Source: Methylobacterium sp. Leaf125 (lineage in GTDB: Bacteria > Pseudomonadota > Alphaproteobacteria > Rhizobiales > Beijerinckiaceae). Taken from it: a DNA stretch of 64,000 nucleotides. The stretch covers positions 62,001 to 126,000 of the forward strand of contig NZ_LMNU01000045.1 in the NCBI RefSeq assembly GCF_001423085.1, written 5' to 3'. Positions 28,592 to 36,633 of this stretch are shown here, piece by piece (positions within the stretch are counted from its first letter, which is position 1; every line of letters starts with the position of its first letter). A program made the translations under genes and the position numbers. The notes beneath the pieces were generated by a model. The model was not told the DNA's origin and searched no databases. It was given only the letters and a program-made list of their open reading frames with translations.

Positions 28592-29070
28592 CCGAGATCG
28601 CACCGCCCCGGTCCATCGTCGTCTACATCGACGCGGATGCCTGCCCGGTGAAGGACGAGACCTACCGGGTCGCCGGCCGCTATGGCCTGCACGTCTACGT
28701 GGTGGCCAACAGCTTCCTGGCGCTGCCCCGGGAGACGTGGATCGAGCGGGTGGTGGTGAGCGACGGGTTCGACGCCGCCGACGACTGGATCGCCGAGCGG
28801 GCCCGGCCCGGCGCCATCGTGGTCACGGCCGACGTGCCCCTGGCCAGCCGCTGCGTGAAGGCGGGCGCCGAGGTGCTCGCGCCCACCGGCAAGCCGTTCA
28901 GCGAGAGCGGCATCGGCCTGGCGCTGGCCACGCGCAACCTGATGCAGGACCTGCGCGAGGCCGGAGCGGTCACCGGCGGGCCGAAGCCGTTCTCGGCCCG
29001 GGACCGCTCCGCGTTCCTCGGCGCTCTCGACCGAACCGTGATGCGGCTGAAGCGGGGCGGATTCGGCTAG
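28588..29070 (+). CDS. YaiI/YqxD family protein (DUF188)
   Basis: The 160-residue cytoplasmic protein of UPF0178 has a PIN-like fold. [14 protein letters not shown] (about 11-24) and [15 protein letters not shown] (about 78-92) are the two acidic motifs, and [11 protein letters not shown] is the conserved end motif. PIN-like folds suggest a nuclease, but no activity is established for this family. The ATG overlaps the cyclase stop (ATGA), so translation is coupled. A long hairpin follows 90 bp after the stop. Confidence 0.93.
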   Translation: MTEIAPPRSIVVYIDADACPVKDETYRVAGRYGLHVYVVANSFLALPRETWIERVVVSDGFDAADDWIAERARPGAIVVTADVPLASRCVKAGAEVLAPTGKPFSESGIGLALATRNLMQDLREAGAVTGGPKPFSARDRSAFLGALDRTVMRLKRGGFG

Positions 29071-29160
29071 GGCTCATGGGCCGAACCGGCGACCGGTGCG
29101 GCAGAGACGATGCCCGGCGACCGGGACGCGCGGCCGCGCTGCGCGAAGCGGCTCGGCCGA

Positions 29161-29200
29161 GGGTCTGTCGGGCTCGTCTCGAGCCAGGCAGACCCTTGTT
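29161..29200 (+). terminator. Long interrupted hairpin after the cyclase-YaiI operon
   Basis: GGGTCTG (29161-29167) pairs with CAGACCC (29189-29195), and inside it GGCTCG (29171-29176) pairs with CGAGCC (29180-29185). TTGTT follows. Placement after the only plus-strand operon fits a terminator. Confidence 0.6.
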
Positions 29201-29257
29201 CCTGTGTTTACGTTTGGCTTTTCGGGGTAACCGGCTCCCGCTGATCCCCGACAAACT

Positions 29258-29533
29258 CTAGAGCCCGGCGGCAGCCTTGAGTGCCGCGTTGATGCGGTCC
29301 TGCCAGCCGGGACCGTCCTTCTGGAAATGCTCGAGCACGGCGCGATCGAGGCGCAGGCTGACCATCTCGCGGGCACCGGGCACGGCCGAGGCCGGGGCGG
29401 CCGACGTGGCGGAGACCGGCTTGGCCGTTCCGACGGGCTTGGCGGTCTCGACGGGCTTGGTGGTGGCGGCCTTGAAGGCCGCCTCGGCGGCCTGTCGCGG
29501 GTCGCTCGGTCGACGGGAGCGATCGAATGCCAT
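29258..29533 (-). CDS. BrnA-like (DUF4415) antitoxin-type DNA-binding protein, orphan
   Basis: The 91-residue protein has a conserved C-terminal half, MVSLRLDRAVLEHFQKDGPGWQDRINAALKAA. This is a BrnA/DUF4415 ribbon-helix-helix with the typical QKDGPGWQ-x-R-I-N turn. The N-terminal half is a repeat-built low-complexity linker (KPVETAKPVGTAKPV). In brnTA modules the toxin gene brnT stands directly upstream. Here the upstream gene is an unrelated 74-residue coiled protein, and no BrnT-like frame is visible nearby. It may be a free transcriptional regulator or a remnant. Confidence 0.8.
   Translation of the reverse strand: MAFDRSRRPSDPRQAAEAAFKAATTKPVETAKPVGTAKPVSATSAAPASAVPGAREMVSLRLDRAVLEHFQKDGPGWQDRINAALKAAAGL
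29418..29453 (-). repeat. Two 18-bp in-frame repeats in the BrnA-like gene
   Basis: Two adjacent units (29418-29435, 29436-29453) and a partial third encode the KPV-x-T-A linker. They lie in the non-conserved N-terminal half, so expansion would change linker length only. Confidence 0.75.
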
Positions 29534-29556
29534 GGCTTCTCCTCCGCCGGACCGAC

Positions 29557-29781
29557 TCAGGACCGCTTGCGCTTGGGCGCGGGCGGCGGGGCAGCGGCCT
29601 TCGCCTCGGCGTCGGCAGCCTCCTTGGCGAGGCGCAGGGCCCGCAGCTTCACCGTCCGCTCGTCCACGGCCTTCACCGAGGCGAGATGCTCGGCCATGGC
29701 CTGGGCGCCTTCCTTGGCCATCCGCTCGGCCCGCTCGGCGCGCTCTTCGGATCGGGTCCGGGCGTCGGTCTCGTCGCTCAT
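29557..29781 (-). CDS. Small highly charged helical protein, 74 aa
   Basis: MSDETDARTRSEERAERAERM opens a protein made almost wholly of Ala, Glu, Lys and Arg. It is predicted as one or two long helices or a coiled coil, with a Pro/Lys-rich end PPPAPKRKRS. A central RTVKLRALRLAKEAADAEAK segment looks conserved among Rhizobiales small proteins. No function is known. It is separated from the BrnA-like gene by 23 bp on the same strand, likely one transcript. Confidence 0.7.
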   Translation of the reverse strand: MSDETDARTRSEERAERAERMAKEGAQAMAEHLASVKAVDERTVKLRALRLAKEAADAEAKAAAPPPAPKRKRS

Positions 29782-30085
29782 TGCATTCCTGTCCTTGAAC
29801 CCTCCCGCACGCGCTCGGCGCGGCGTCGCAGATGCCCGTCGGCGCGGCCGCGTGGGCGGTCCGGGCGCCGGAGTTCGGTGACCGATCAGGTCGTGACGCG
29901 CGCCGGACTAGGCCGGGAGACGGCAATCGGGCGGCACGAGAGGCTGTCCACACACCCTTGACGCGGATCGGCTCCGGGCGGGATCGTCGGAGGTTTAGCA
30001 CGCCGGGCGCCGAAAAGGCCAACGTTTCCCGGCGGCTGCAACCGCTTGTCCTCAAGCTTCGCGTTTTCGAATACGTAGGTGCGGC
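29782..30085. other. Intergenic, 304 bp, no gene seen
   Basis: The stretch lies upstream of the small charged protein gene and downstream of the DMT transporter stop. It must hold the promoter of the former (minus strand). It is slightly AT-richer at 29995-30085. I find no RNA gene, repeat or convincing frame. Confidence 0.5.
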
Positions 30086-31015
30086 TCAAAACACCGAGAT
30101 CAGCACGATGCCGGCGACCATCAGGGCGGCGCCGCCGAGCCGGGCGGGCCCGGCCTTGACCTGCTTCATGCCGACCCAGCCGAAATGGTCGAGGGCCACC
30201 GAGGTCAGAAGGTTGGCGGTGATGAGAAGCCCGTTGAAGGCGCCCGCCCCCACCTTGTCGACGAAGAGCAGGCCGCCGAACACCGCCACCGCCCCGGTGA
30301 TGCCGGCGAGCGGCATCCACCAGCGTACCCCGGACACGTCCTGGCGGGTCGGCAGGGGCGTCGGGCGCACGAGGAAGACCAGCACGAACACGAACACCAC
30401 GGGCAGGAAGGAGACGGTGGCGGCGAGCCAGGGGTTCACCAGGGCGCCGCGCAGCTGGGAATTCCAGACGACGCCGACGGCCTGCAGGATGCCCGCCACC
30501 ACGATGAAGGGATAGAGCAGCTTCGGGTTGAGGCCGTGCCCGCCATCCTTGTCCCCGCCCGTGTCGGCGGTGGTCCGGGCGATGAAGAATACGCCGACGG
30601 CCATCAGCAGGCCCCCGAGCCAGGGCATCAGCTTGAAGCCGCCGCCCTGGAGCCCGAACAGGCCGAAGGAATCCATCGCCAGCGAGGCCAGGATGTTGGC
30701 GGTCAGCGTCAGCCCGTTGAAGGGCCCCGCTCCGACCTTGTCGATGAAGGCGAGCCCGCCGAACACCGCCACCGCACCCGCCACCCCGCCGAGCGGCGCG
30801 TACAAGGGCATCTTGCCGAGCGTCTCGAGGGTCGGGAGCGGCGTCGGCATGACGAGGAACAGGGTCGCGAACACGAACACGATGGGCAGGAACGAGACCG
30901 AGGCGGCCAGCCAGGGGTTCACGAGCCGGCCGCGCAGCTGCGCGTTCATCGAATTGCCCAGCGCCTGCAGGACGCCCGCGACGAGGATGAAGGGATAGAG
31001 CAGTGCGGCGTTCAC
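30086..31015 (-). CDS. DMT-family transporter with two fused DUF606 (YdcZ) halves
   Basis: The 309-residue inner-membrane protein has ten TM segments. It is an internal duplication: LLYPFILVAGVLQALG, then QLRGRLVNPWLAASVSFLP near the start is repeated as LLYPFIVVAGILQAVG, then QLRGALVNPWLAATVSFLP around residue 166. FGGLAFIDKVGAGPFNGL is likewise repeated as FGGLLFVDKVGAGAFNGL. In many bacteria DUF606/YdcZ proteins are single 150-residue units. The substrate is unknown. It lies 85 bp downstream of the ArsB-type gene, with a 14-bp repeat array between them. Confidence 0.88.
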   Translation of the reverse strand: MNAALLYPFILVAGVLQALGNSMNAQLRGRLVNPWLAASVSFLPIVFVFATLFLVMPTPLPTLETLGKMPLYAPLGGVAGAVAVFGGLAFIDKVGAGPFNGLTLTANILASLAMDSFGLFGLQGGGFKLMPWLGGLLMAVGVFFIARTTADTGGDKDGGHGLNPKLLYPFIVVAGILQAVGVVWNSQLRGALVNPWLAATVSFLPVVFVFVLVFLVRPTPLPTRQDVSGVRWWMPLAGITGAVAVFGGLLFVDKVGAGAFNGLLITANLLTSVALDHFGWVGMKQVKAGPARLGGAALMVAGIVLISVF

Positions 31016-31029
31016 GGGGGACCTGGGGC

Positions 31030-31085
31030 TGGAAACTTCGGGCTAGGGAGTTCGGACGCGGGAGTTCGGACTAGGGACTTCGGGC
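31030..31085. repeat. Four 14-bp tandem repeats in intergenic DNA
   Basis: Units start at 31030, 31044, 31058 and 31072, of form ct-ggga-ttcgg with two to four differences. They lie between the ArsB-type and DMT genes. Unlike the coding repeats the unit length is not a multiple of three. Confidence 0.85.
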
Positions 31086-31100
31086 TGATGACGCGACGGA

Positions 31101-32369
31101 TCAGACGAGGAGGAGGCCGGCGAGCGCCAGCAGCAGCGCGGGCGGCATGACGAGCAGCCCGAGCTTGAGGAAGCGCCAGAAGCCGACGTCCTGGCCCTCG
31201 CGGCGGATCGCGGTCAGCCAGAGGATGGTGGCGAGCGACCCCGTCACCGACAGGTTCGGGCCGATATCGACGCCGATCAGGACGGCGCCCGCGACCTTGT
31301 CGGGCACGTGAGCGGTCTGCACCGCGGCGCCCGCGATGAGACCGGCCGGCAGGTTGTTGACGAGGTTGCAGAGCACCGCGATCAGGGTGCCGGCGCCCCA
31401 GGCGGTCTCGACGGGCGACGCGGCGGCCGACTGCTTCAGCGCATCGGCGATCATCCGCAGAACACCGGTCTTCTCCAGGGCCTCGACCAGCACGAACAGG
31501 CCGGCCACGAGGGGCAGCACGCTCCAGGAGACGTCCTTGGCGACCTCGACGAGGCCGCCGCGCTTCATCAGCAGGACGGCCGCCGTGGTCAGGCCGCCGG
31601 CCACGAAGGTGGGCAGGCCGAGGTCGAGCCCCAGGGCCGAGGCACCGATGAGCACGCCGCCTGTGGCGACGATGCCGAGGCCGGCGACGAGACCGGTCCG
31701 CGACAGGCGTGACGCCGGGACGTCGGTGGCGACCTGCTGATCGCGCAGGACGGAATTCTGCGTCAGGCGCAGGGTCGCGTAGGTGGCGACGATGGCGAGC
31801 ACCGAGGGCAGCGCGAACATCGCCAGCCACTGGGTCAGCGGCGGCATGTGCTCGGCGAAGACCACGAGATTGGCCGGGTTCGAGATCGGCAGCACGAAGC
31901 TCGCCGCATTGGCGATGAAGGCGCAGATCAGGAGGTAGGGCAGCGGGTTCTCGACCTTGGCGGCCTTGGTTGCGGCGTAGACGGCCGGGGTCAACACCAC
32001 CGCGCAGGCATCGTTGGAGAGGAAGACCGTCACCACCGTGCCTACCCCGTAGATCAGGGTGAACAGGCGGGTGGCCGAGCCCTTGGCCGCCCGCACGGCG
32101 ATGCTGGCGAGCCAGTCGAACAACCCTTCCTTCCGCGCCACCTCGGACATCAGCATCATGCCGATGAGGAAGAGATAGACGTCCGTCCCCTTGAGCACGC
32201 CCTCCCAGGCGGTCCCGGCCGGCATCAGGCCGAACACCACGAGGGCCGCGGCGCCCAGCACGGCCCAGATCGCCTCCGGCCATGAGAACGGACGGGTGAT
32301 CACCCCCAGGGTGGCCACGGCGGCGATCGCCCATGTGACAAGGTTCGGGGTCAGCGTCAGCGCACCCAT
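31101..32369 (-). CDS. ArsB/NhaD-type permease (arsenite or anion efflux)
   Basis: The 422-residue protein has eleven to twelve TM segments and belongs to the ArsB branch of the ion-transporter superfamily. Key segments are GTDVYLFLIGMMLMSEVAR, FLSNDACAVVLTPAVY (the conserved D-A-x-A-x-x-L-T-P), PISNPANLVVF and LVNNLPAGL, with ISNPANL the strongest ArsB signature. ArsB extrudes arsenite with the proton gradient. No arsR, arsC or arsH is nearby. Instead it follows a metallophosphoesterase and an MFS gene on the same strand, so the physiological anion is open. The symbol arsB is withheld for that reason. Confidence 0.87.
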   Translation of the reverse strand: MGALTLTPNLVTWAIAAVATLGVITRPFSWPEAIWAVLGAAALVVFGLMPAGTAWEGVLKGTDVYLFLIGMMLMSEVARKEGLFDWLASIAVRAAKGSATRLFTLIYGVGTVVTVFLSNDACAVVLTPAVYAATKAAKVENPLPYLLICAFIANAASFVLPISNPANLVVFAEHMPPLTQWLAMFALPSVLAIVATYATLRLTQNSVLRDQQVATDVPASRLSRTGLVAGLGIVATGGVLIGASALGLDLGLPTFVAGGLTTAAVLLMKRGGLVEVAKDVSWSVLPLVAGLFVLVEALEKTGVLRMIADALKQSAAASPVETAWGAGTLIAVLCNLVNNLPAGLIAGAAVQTAHVPDKVAGAVLIGVDIGPNLSVTGSLATILWLTAIRREGQDVGFWRFLKLGLLVMPPALLLALAGLLLV

Positions 32370-32419
32370 CGGGCTCGGCGTCCTTGAAAGAGAGTAGGGT
32401 CAGGCGGGGCGGTTGCGCC

Positions 32420-33535
32420 TCACCAGTGGCGCCCGTTGCGGTTCGGGCCGAGCTGGGTGCCGAGGATGCCCCGGTCCGGCCAGGCGCCGACGGAATCGGC
32501 GTCGCTGCCGAGGCCCTTGGAGGTGACCAGGGCGCTCGCATCGCCGGCCGGCTCGATCCGGTCCTCGCCGACGCCGCCCTCGGCATCCTGTGCCCGGACC
32601 GTGAGGCGCCCGGCGCCCGCCGGCCAATCGACGGTGGCCCGGAAGCGGCGGTCGCCCTCGGCGCGCCGCATCGGGCGCCAGGGACCTCCATCGATGCTGA
32701 ACTCGCAGACCGCGGTCCGCCCGGCGCCGAGCACCAGGGCACGGATCTCGGTGGTGCCCGAGACGATGTGATCCTCGGCATGGGCGAGGCGGCGGTCGGC
32801 CGGCGCGGTGATCACCACGAAGGGCCAGCGCTGCGCCAGCTCCTTGAAGCGCCAGCTCACCACGCCCCGGTCGATCGCCGCGATGGCGTAGCCGACCGGC
32901 CCCTCCTCGATCTGCCCCGTCGAGCGGGTCGCCGCGTAGATGGTCCGGCCGTCATTGGCGAGCTCGTTGTAGTGGGTGTGCCCCATCTCGACGAGGCGGA
33001 TGCGCGAGCCGTGCACGAGCGCGGCGACCGTTGCGGCCTCGCCCTCCCCCGTCAGGTCGGCGGGGTAGCTGTGCATGAACAGGGCACAGTCCTGTCCCGC
33101 CGCCCCGGCCGCATCGACCTCCTGGCGGAGCCAGGCGACCTGCTCGGCGCCGAGGCGGAAATCCGGCCCACCGGAGCCCGGCCCGCACATGTCGAGGAAC
33201 AGGCAGCGGCTGCCCGACACCGTCACCGCATAGGGCAGGCGCGGCGCGCCGAGCCCCTGATAGAACGCGTCGAGGCTCCCGCCCTCCATGTCGTGGTCGC
33301 CGGTGATGACGTGGACCGGCCGGCGCAGGCGGTCGAGTTCGGCCCGCACCAGGGCGTACTGCTCGGGCGTTCCGTTATCGGCGTTGTCGCCGGGCACGTA
33401 GACGAAATCGAGCCCGTCCACGGCGTTGATCTGGTCCACGATCGCATGGACGTCGCGGGCGTTGTCGGCGTCCGCGTCGGTCAGGTGCAGGTCGCCGATA
33501 TGCGCGAAGGCGAGGATGTCGTCGGTGGCGCTCAT
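32420..33535 (-). CDS. Calcineurin-like metallophosphoesterase with C-terminal Ig-like domain
   Basis: The 371-residue protein has the phosphoesterase motifs in order: GDLH (Asp15, His17), PGDNADN (Asp50), GDHDME (79-84, where GNHD/E is usual), HSYP and GHTHYN. The C-terminal about 100 residues (about 270-350, beginning RRLAHAEDHIVSG) are beta-rich and look like an Ig-type or purple-acid-phosphatase appended domain. No signal peptide is visible, so it is likely cytoplasmic. It lies 5 bp downstream of the MFS gene and 50 bp upstream of the ArsB-type gene, a clear operon. The substrate is unknown. Confidence 0.85.
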   Translation of the reverse strand: MSATDDILAFAHIGDLHLTDADADNARDVHAIVDQINAVDGLDFVYVPGDNADNGTPEQYALVRAELDRLRRPVHVITGDHDMEGGSLDAFYQGLGAPRLPYAVTVSGSRCLFLDMCGPGSGGPDFRLGAEQVAWLRQEVDAAGAAGQDCALFMHSYPADLTGEGEAATVAALVHGSRIRLVEMGHTHYNELANDGRTIYAATRSTGQIEEGPVGYAIAAIDRGVVSWRFKELAQRWPFVVITAPADRRLAHAEDHIVSGTTEIRALVLGAGRTAVCEFSIDGGPWRPMRRAEGDRRFRATVDWPAGAGRLTVRAQDAEGGVGEDRIEPAGDASALVTSKGLGSDADSVGAWPDRGILGTQLGPNRNGRHW

Positions 33536-33540
33536 GCGGG

Positions 33541-34866
33541 TCAGGCCGCCGTCGCGGGGACGGGCGTCAGGCCGCCGCCATCGGCGCCGGACCGGCCGGG
33601 CTCGTAGCCCCGCGTCTCCGGCATCGCGAAGAGGTAGAGGGCGAAGCCCAGGCCCGCGATGGCTGCGAGGGACAGGAAGGCGGTGGAGTAGCCCGCCGAG
33701 ACGATGATGACGCCGGCGAGTGTCGCACTGAGCGCCGCGCCCAGGCTCTGGGCCGTGGCGACCGCCCCCTGCGAGACGTTGAAGCGACCGGTACCCCGGG
33801 TCAGGTCGGCCACGATCACCGGGAAGAGGGCACCGTAGATTCCCGCACCGACGCCGTCGAGGAGCTGGACGCCCACGAGGTAGAACGGGTTGTCGGACAG
33901 GGTGTAGAGCACGCCGCGGATCGCCAGGACGCCGAAGGCCGCGAGGAAGATCGGCTTGCGCCCGATCGCATCGGCCTTGGCGCCGACGAACACCGCCACC
34001 GGCACCATCACCAGCTGTGCCGCCACGATGCAGATCGCGATCAGCGAGGTGGCGTTGTCCTTGCCGGACAGCTTCGTCAGCAGCTGGCCCACCGAGGTGA
34101 GCATCGCGGCGTTCGAGAGGTGGAACAGCGCGGCCAGCACCGCGAACACCAGCAGGTACTTGTTCTTCAGGAGCGCGGTGAGGCCGGAGGGCTCCTCCTG
34201 CCCCTCGGTGCGGGCCTGCGTCTCGGTCTGGTCGAGGCCGCGGGCCAGGTCGTCGTCGATGGAATCGGCCGGCACCATCAGCATGGCGCCGATGCTGCAA
34301 ACCGCCAGCAGGGCCATCAGCCAGAACACCACGATCGGTCCGAAGAAGTAGGCCGTGCCGCCTGCGATGGCGGCCGAGACGGCATTGCCGGCATGGTTGT
34401 AGCCCTCGTTGCGGCCGATGCGCTTGGCGAACATCTTCGGGCCAACGACGCCGAGGGTGATGGCGGCGAGGGCCGGCGGGAAGATCGCCCCGGCGATACC
34501 GGCCACCGACTGGGTCGCAGCCACGACGTAGAAGTTCGCGATGAAGGGCAGGACGAGGCAGCTCACGGTCACCGCCACGGCGGCGGCGATGACGATGGCG
34601 CGCTTGTGGTTGGTCCGGTCGATCAGCGCCCCGGCCGGCGTCTGGGCGACCAGGCCGGCGATGCCCGCGATGGTCATGATCAGACCGGTGGTCGCTTCGT
34701 TCCAGCCCTGGTCCGGGCCGCGCACGGCGATCAGGTAGATCGCCAGGTAGGGACCCAGGCCGTCGCGGACGTCGGCGAGGAAGAAATTGAGGGCATCGAG
34801 ACCGCGCAGGGCGCGGGCCGACGGATTTCGCATCGCAGCCGTGTGAGGGGAGAGCGGCTCGGCCAT
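33541..34866 (-). CDS. MFS transporter
   Basis: The 441-residue protein has twelve TM segments. GLIMTIAGIAGLVAQTPAGALIDRTNHKR is the loop 2-3 MFS motif (G-x-L-x-D-R). The cytosolic central loop after TM6 is acidic (LDQTETQARTEGQEEP). ATG 34866 is used because upstream residues are non-conserved. It is the first gene of the cluster with the metallophosphoesterase and ArsB-type permease. The promoter should lie in 34867-35025, which contains TTTTAAT-type AT-rich blocks near 34990. The substrate cannot be told. Confidence 0.88.
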   Translation of the reverse strand: MAEPLSPHTAAMRNPSARALRGLDALNFFLADVRDGLGPYLAIYLIAVRGPDQGWNEATTGLIMTIAGIAGLVAQTPAGALIDRTNHKRAIVIAAAVAVTVSCLVLPFIANFYVVAATQSVAGIAGAIFPPALAAITLGVVGPKMFAKRIGRNEGYNHAGNAVSAAIAGGTAYFFGPIVVFWLMALLAVCSIGAMLMVPADSIDDDLARGLDQTETQARTEGQEEPSGLTALLKNKYLLVFAVLAALFHLSNAAMLTSVGQLLTKLSGKDNATSLIAICIVAAQLVMVPVAVFVGAKADAIGRKPIFLAAFGVLAIRGVLYTLSDNPFYLVGVQLLDGVGAGIYGALFPVIVADLTRGTGRFNVSQGAVATAQSLGAALSATLAGVIIVSAGYSTAFLSLAAIAGLGFALYLFAMPETRGYEPGRSGADGGGLTPVPATAA

Positions 34867-35025
34867 GAGGGGGCCCTTCCGGACGTTCGAAGCAGGACGA
34901 TGTGAGATCGGGCGCGCGGGGGACCGGACACCCCGCCCCACCAGCGGTGGCACAAGCGTGGGCGGACGTGATTGTTCCTGGACCGGGATTAAAATGTCCG
35001 TGATGACGTAAGTGACTGCGAAACG

Positions 35026-36567
35026 TCAGGTTTCGGAAGCGACGGCCGTCCCGCTGCGGAAGCGTCGGCGAACGCGTCCGGCACCGTCGATGAATTCAAA
35101 ATGCGTCGTCCGGTTGAGGGTGTGCAGACCGGTGCCCGGGAAGCGTGGGCCCGAGCGCAGGATCATCTCCACGCTCTGCGCATAGCCCGCCTCGTCGAGG
35201 CGTCGGATCCGAGCGAGGCCCAGCGCCCCGCCATAGCCGTCGCGGCAATCCTGCACCGGACGGAACAGGGCGCCGTCCCGGGCGACGATGCGGCCGCCGG
35301 ACCGGGCGGCGGCGATGTCGATCAGTACCGGATTTGCGGGATGCGGGGTCCACGGCCCGCGAAAATCCGGCGCGGACCAGAGGTGCAGGCTGTCGGAATA
35401 CGACCCCCAGGCCGCGAAGGGGCCGTCCTGCTCGCCGTCGTCCCGCACCGTCGCGAACAGCCACCAGCGGCCGTCGTGCCGGAGGAGGGTCGGGTCGCTG
35501 GCATTCAGGCCGGAGATCAGGGTCGCCTCCTTCACCCAGCCGCCGGGAAAGGCGGTGGCGCGATAGAGGTCGAGGGTTCCGGTGGCGCCGCTCTCGGGCA
35601 CCATCCAGTAGGCGCCGCCCTCCGCGAACACGAAGGGATAGGAGAGGTGGTGGGCGGCCTCCAGCACCGGCACCGGCGCCCCGAGAGGGCCGTCGGCACC
35701 GAAGCGCACGGCCGAGATCACGCCCTTCTGCAGGACGTGGCTGTAATCCTCCACGAACAGCACCGTGCCGGCGGCATCGGTGATCGGGAACGGATCGGCG
35801 TAGAAGCGGCGCCCGTCATCGCGCAGGGTGTTCCAGCCGGTCTCCGGATGGGCCTGGAGGTCGATGAGGTCGGGACCCTCGAGCCGGCGCCAGCCGACCC
35901 GCCAATGGGGCGCCCAGGTGCAGAGGGCGTAGAGCAGGCGGCCCGCCATCCGGGTGCAGGTGCGGACGGCACGCGCCGCAAGGGCGGCCGCCGCGAAGCC
36001 CGTCGGCGCCGGCCCCGGGACGGGGGTTCCGTCGGACGCGAGCCGCGGCCCCGCTCCGCCCAGGGCGGCCAGGATCAGGCTCGTAGTCCGAACCAGGGCA
36101 TCCTCGAAGGCGGTGAGCATGATGCCCCGCGCCTCGGTTCCGACGCGCCCGGAGGCGACGACGCGGCCGCCCTCGGTCAGGCTGACCACGGGCGGGCGCC
36201 CGGCCAGCAGCGAGGCGAGCAGGGCGGCCTCGCCGCTGGCCCCGTCGAAGGCCAGCCGCCAGACCGGGACGCCGGGCGGGGCCACCGCGTCACCGCAGAG
36301 GTCGAGGATGAGGTCGGGCGCCCCGACAGCCGCTGAGGCACGGGCCAGGAGATCCGCGCGCTCCACCCGCAGGGCCGGCCCGGTGCGCGGCAGCCGGCGC
36401 AGCATCGCCTCGAGTTCGAACAACAGCGCGGCGTTGGGCGGAAGGGCGCCGGGTCCGGGCGACAGGTCGAGGGACACCGACAGCCCGGGGCGGTGCAGGA
36501 GACGTTCGATCAGCCGGAGGTGCCAACGGCGGCACAGGCCCCCGTCGAGGCGAACGCTCAGGCGCAT
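35026..36567 (-). CDS. Glucosamine-inositolphosphorylceramide-transferase-like protein
   Basis: The 513-residue protein has no TM helix. The N-terminal half (about 1-200) resembles a formyltransferase-like Rossmann domain (LILDLCGDAVAPPGVPVWRLAFDG, GRVVASGRVGTEA). The C-terminal half (about 210-500) is a five-bladed beta-propeller with RRFYADPFPI, SYPFVFAEGGAYWMVPESG and NASDPTLLRHDGRWWLFAT as blade motifs. This is the plant GINT1 N-terminal domain type. Bacterial members sit in polysaccharide clusters; here the neighbours are an MFS gene and a D-amino acid dehydrogenase. Sugar transfer is possible but unproven, since no GT-A or GT-B signature is visible. Confidence 0.75.
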   Translation of the reverse strand: MRLSVRLDGGLCRRWHLRLIERLLHRPGLSVSLDLSPGPGALPPNAALLFELEAMLRRLPRTGPALRVERADLLARASAAVGAPDLILDLCGDAVAPPGVPVWRLAFDGASGEAALLASLLAGRPPVVSLTEGGRVVASGRVGTEARGIMLTAFEDALVRTTSLILAALGGAGPRLASDGTPVPGPAPTGFAAAALAARAVRTCTRMAGRLLYALCTWAPHWRVGWRRLEGPDLIDLQAHPETGWNTLRDDGRRFYADPFPITDAAGTVLFVEDYSHVLQKGVISAVRFGADGPLGAPVPVLEAAHHLSYPFVFAEGGAYWMVPESGATGTLDLYRATAFPGGWVKEATLISGLNASDPTLLRHDGRWWLFATVRDDGEQDGPFAAWGSYSDSLHLWSAPDFRGPWTPHPANPVLIDIAAARSGGRIVARDGALFRPVQDCRDGYGGALGLARIRRLDEAGYAQSVEMILRSGPRFPGTGLHTLNRTTHFEFIDGAGRVRRRFRSGTAVASET

Positions 36568-36633
36568 GGAGACGGATGTCCTCGGACGAGGGAGTGTTGC
36601 TACCCCCCGGCATGGCGCCTCCGGCGGGAGGCG

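Noticed and set aside
29071-29257. Possible tRNA or small RNA in the hairpin-rich gap
   Set aside because: No T-loop GTTCRA consensus with matching acceptor stem; a terminator explains the structure.
31058-31074. Second SOS-like box (GTTC ... GTTC) near the 14-bp repeats
   Set aside because: The spacing is ten instead of seven bases and comes from the tandem repeat itself.
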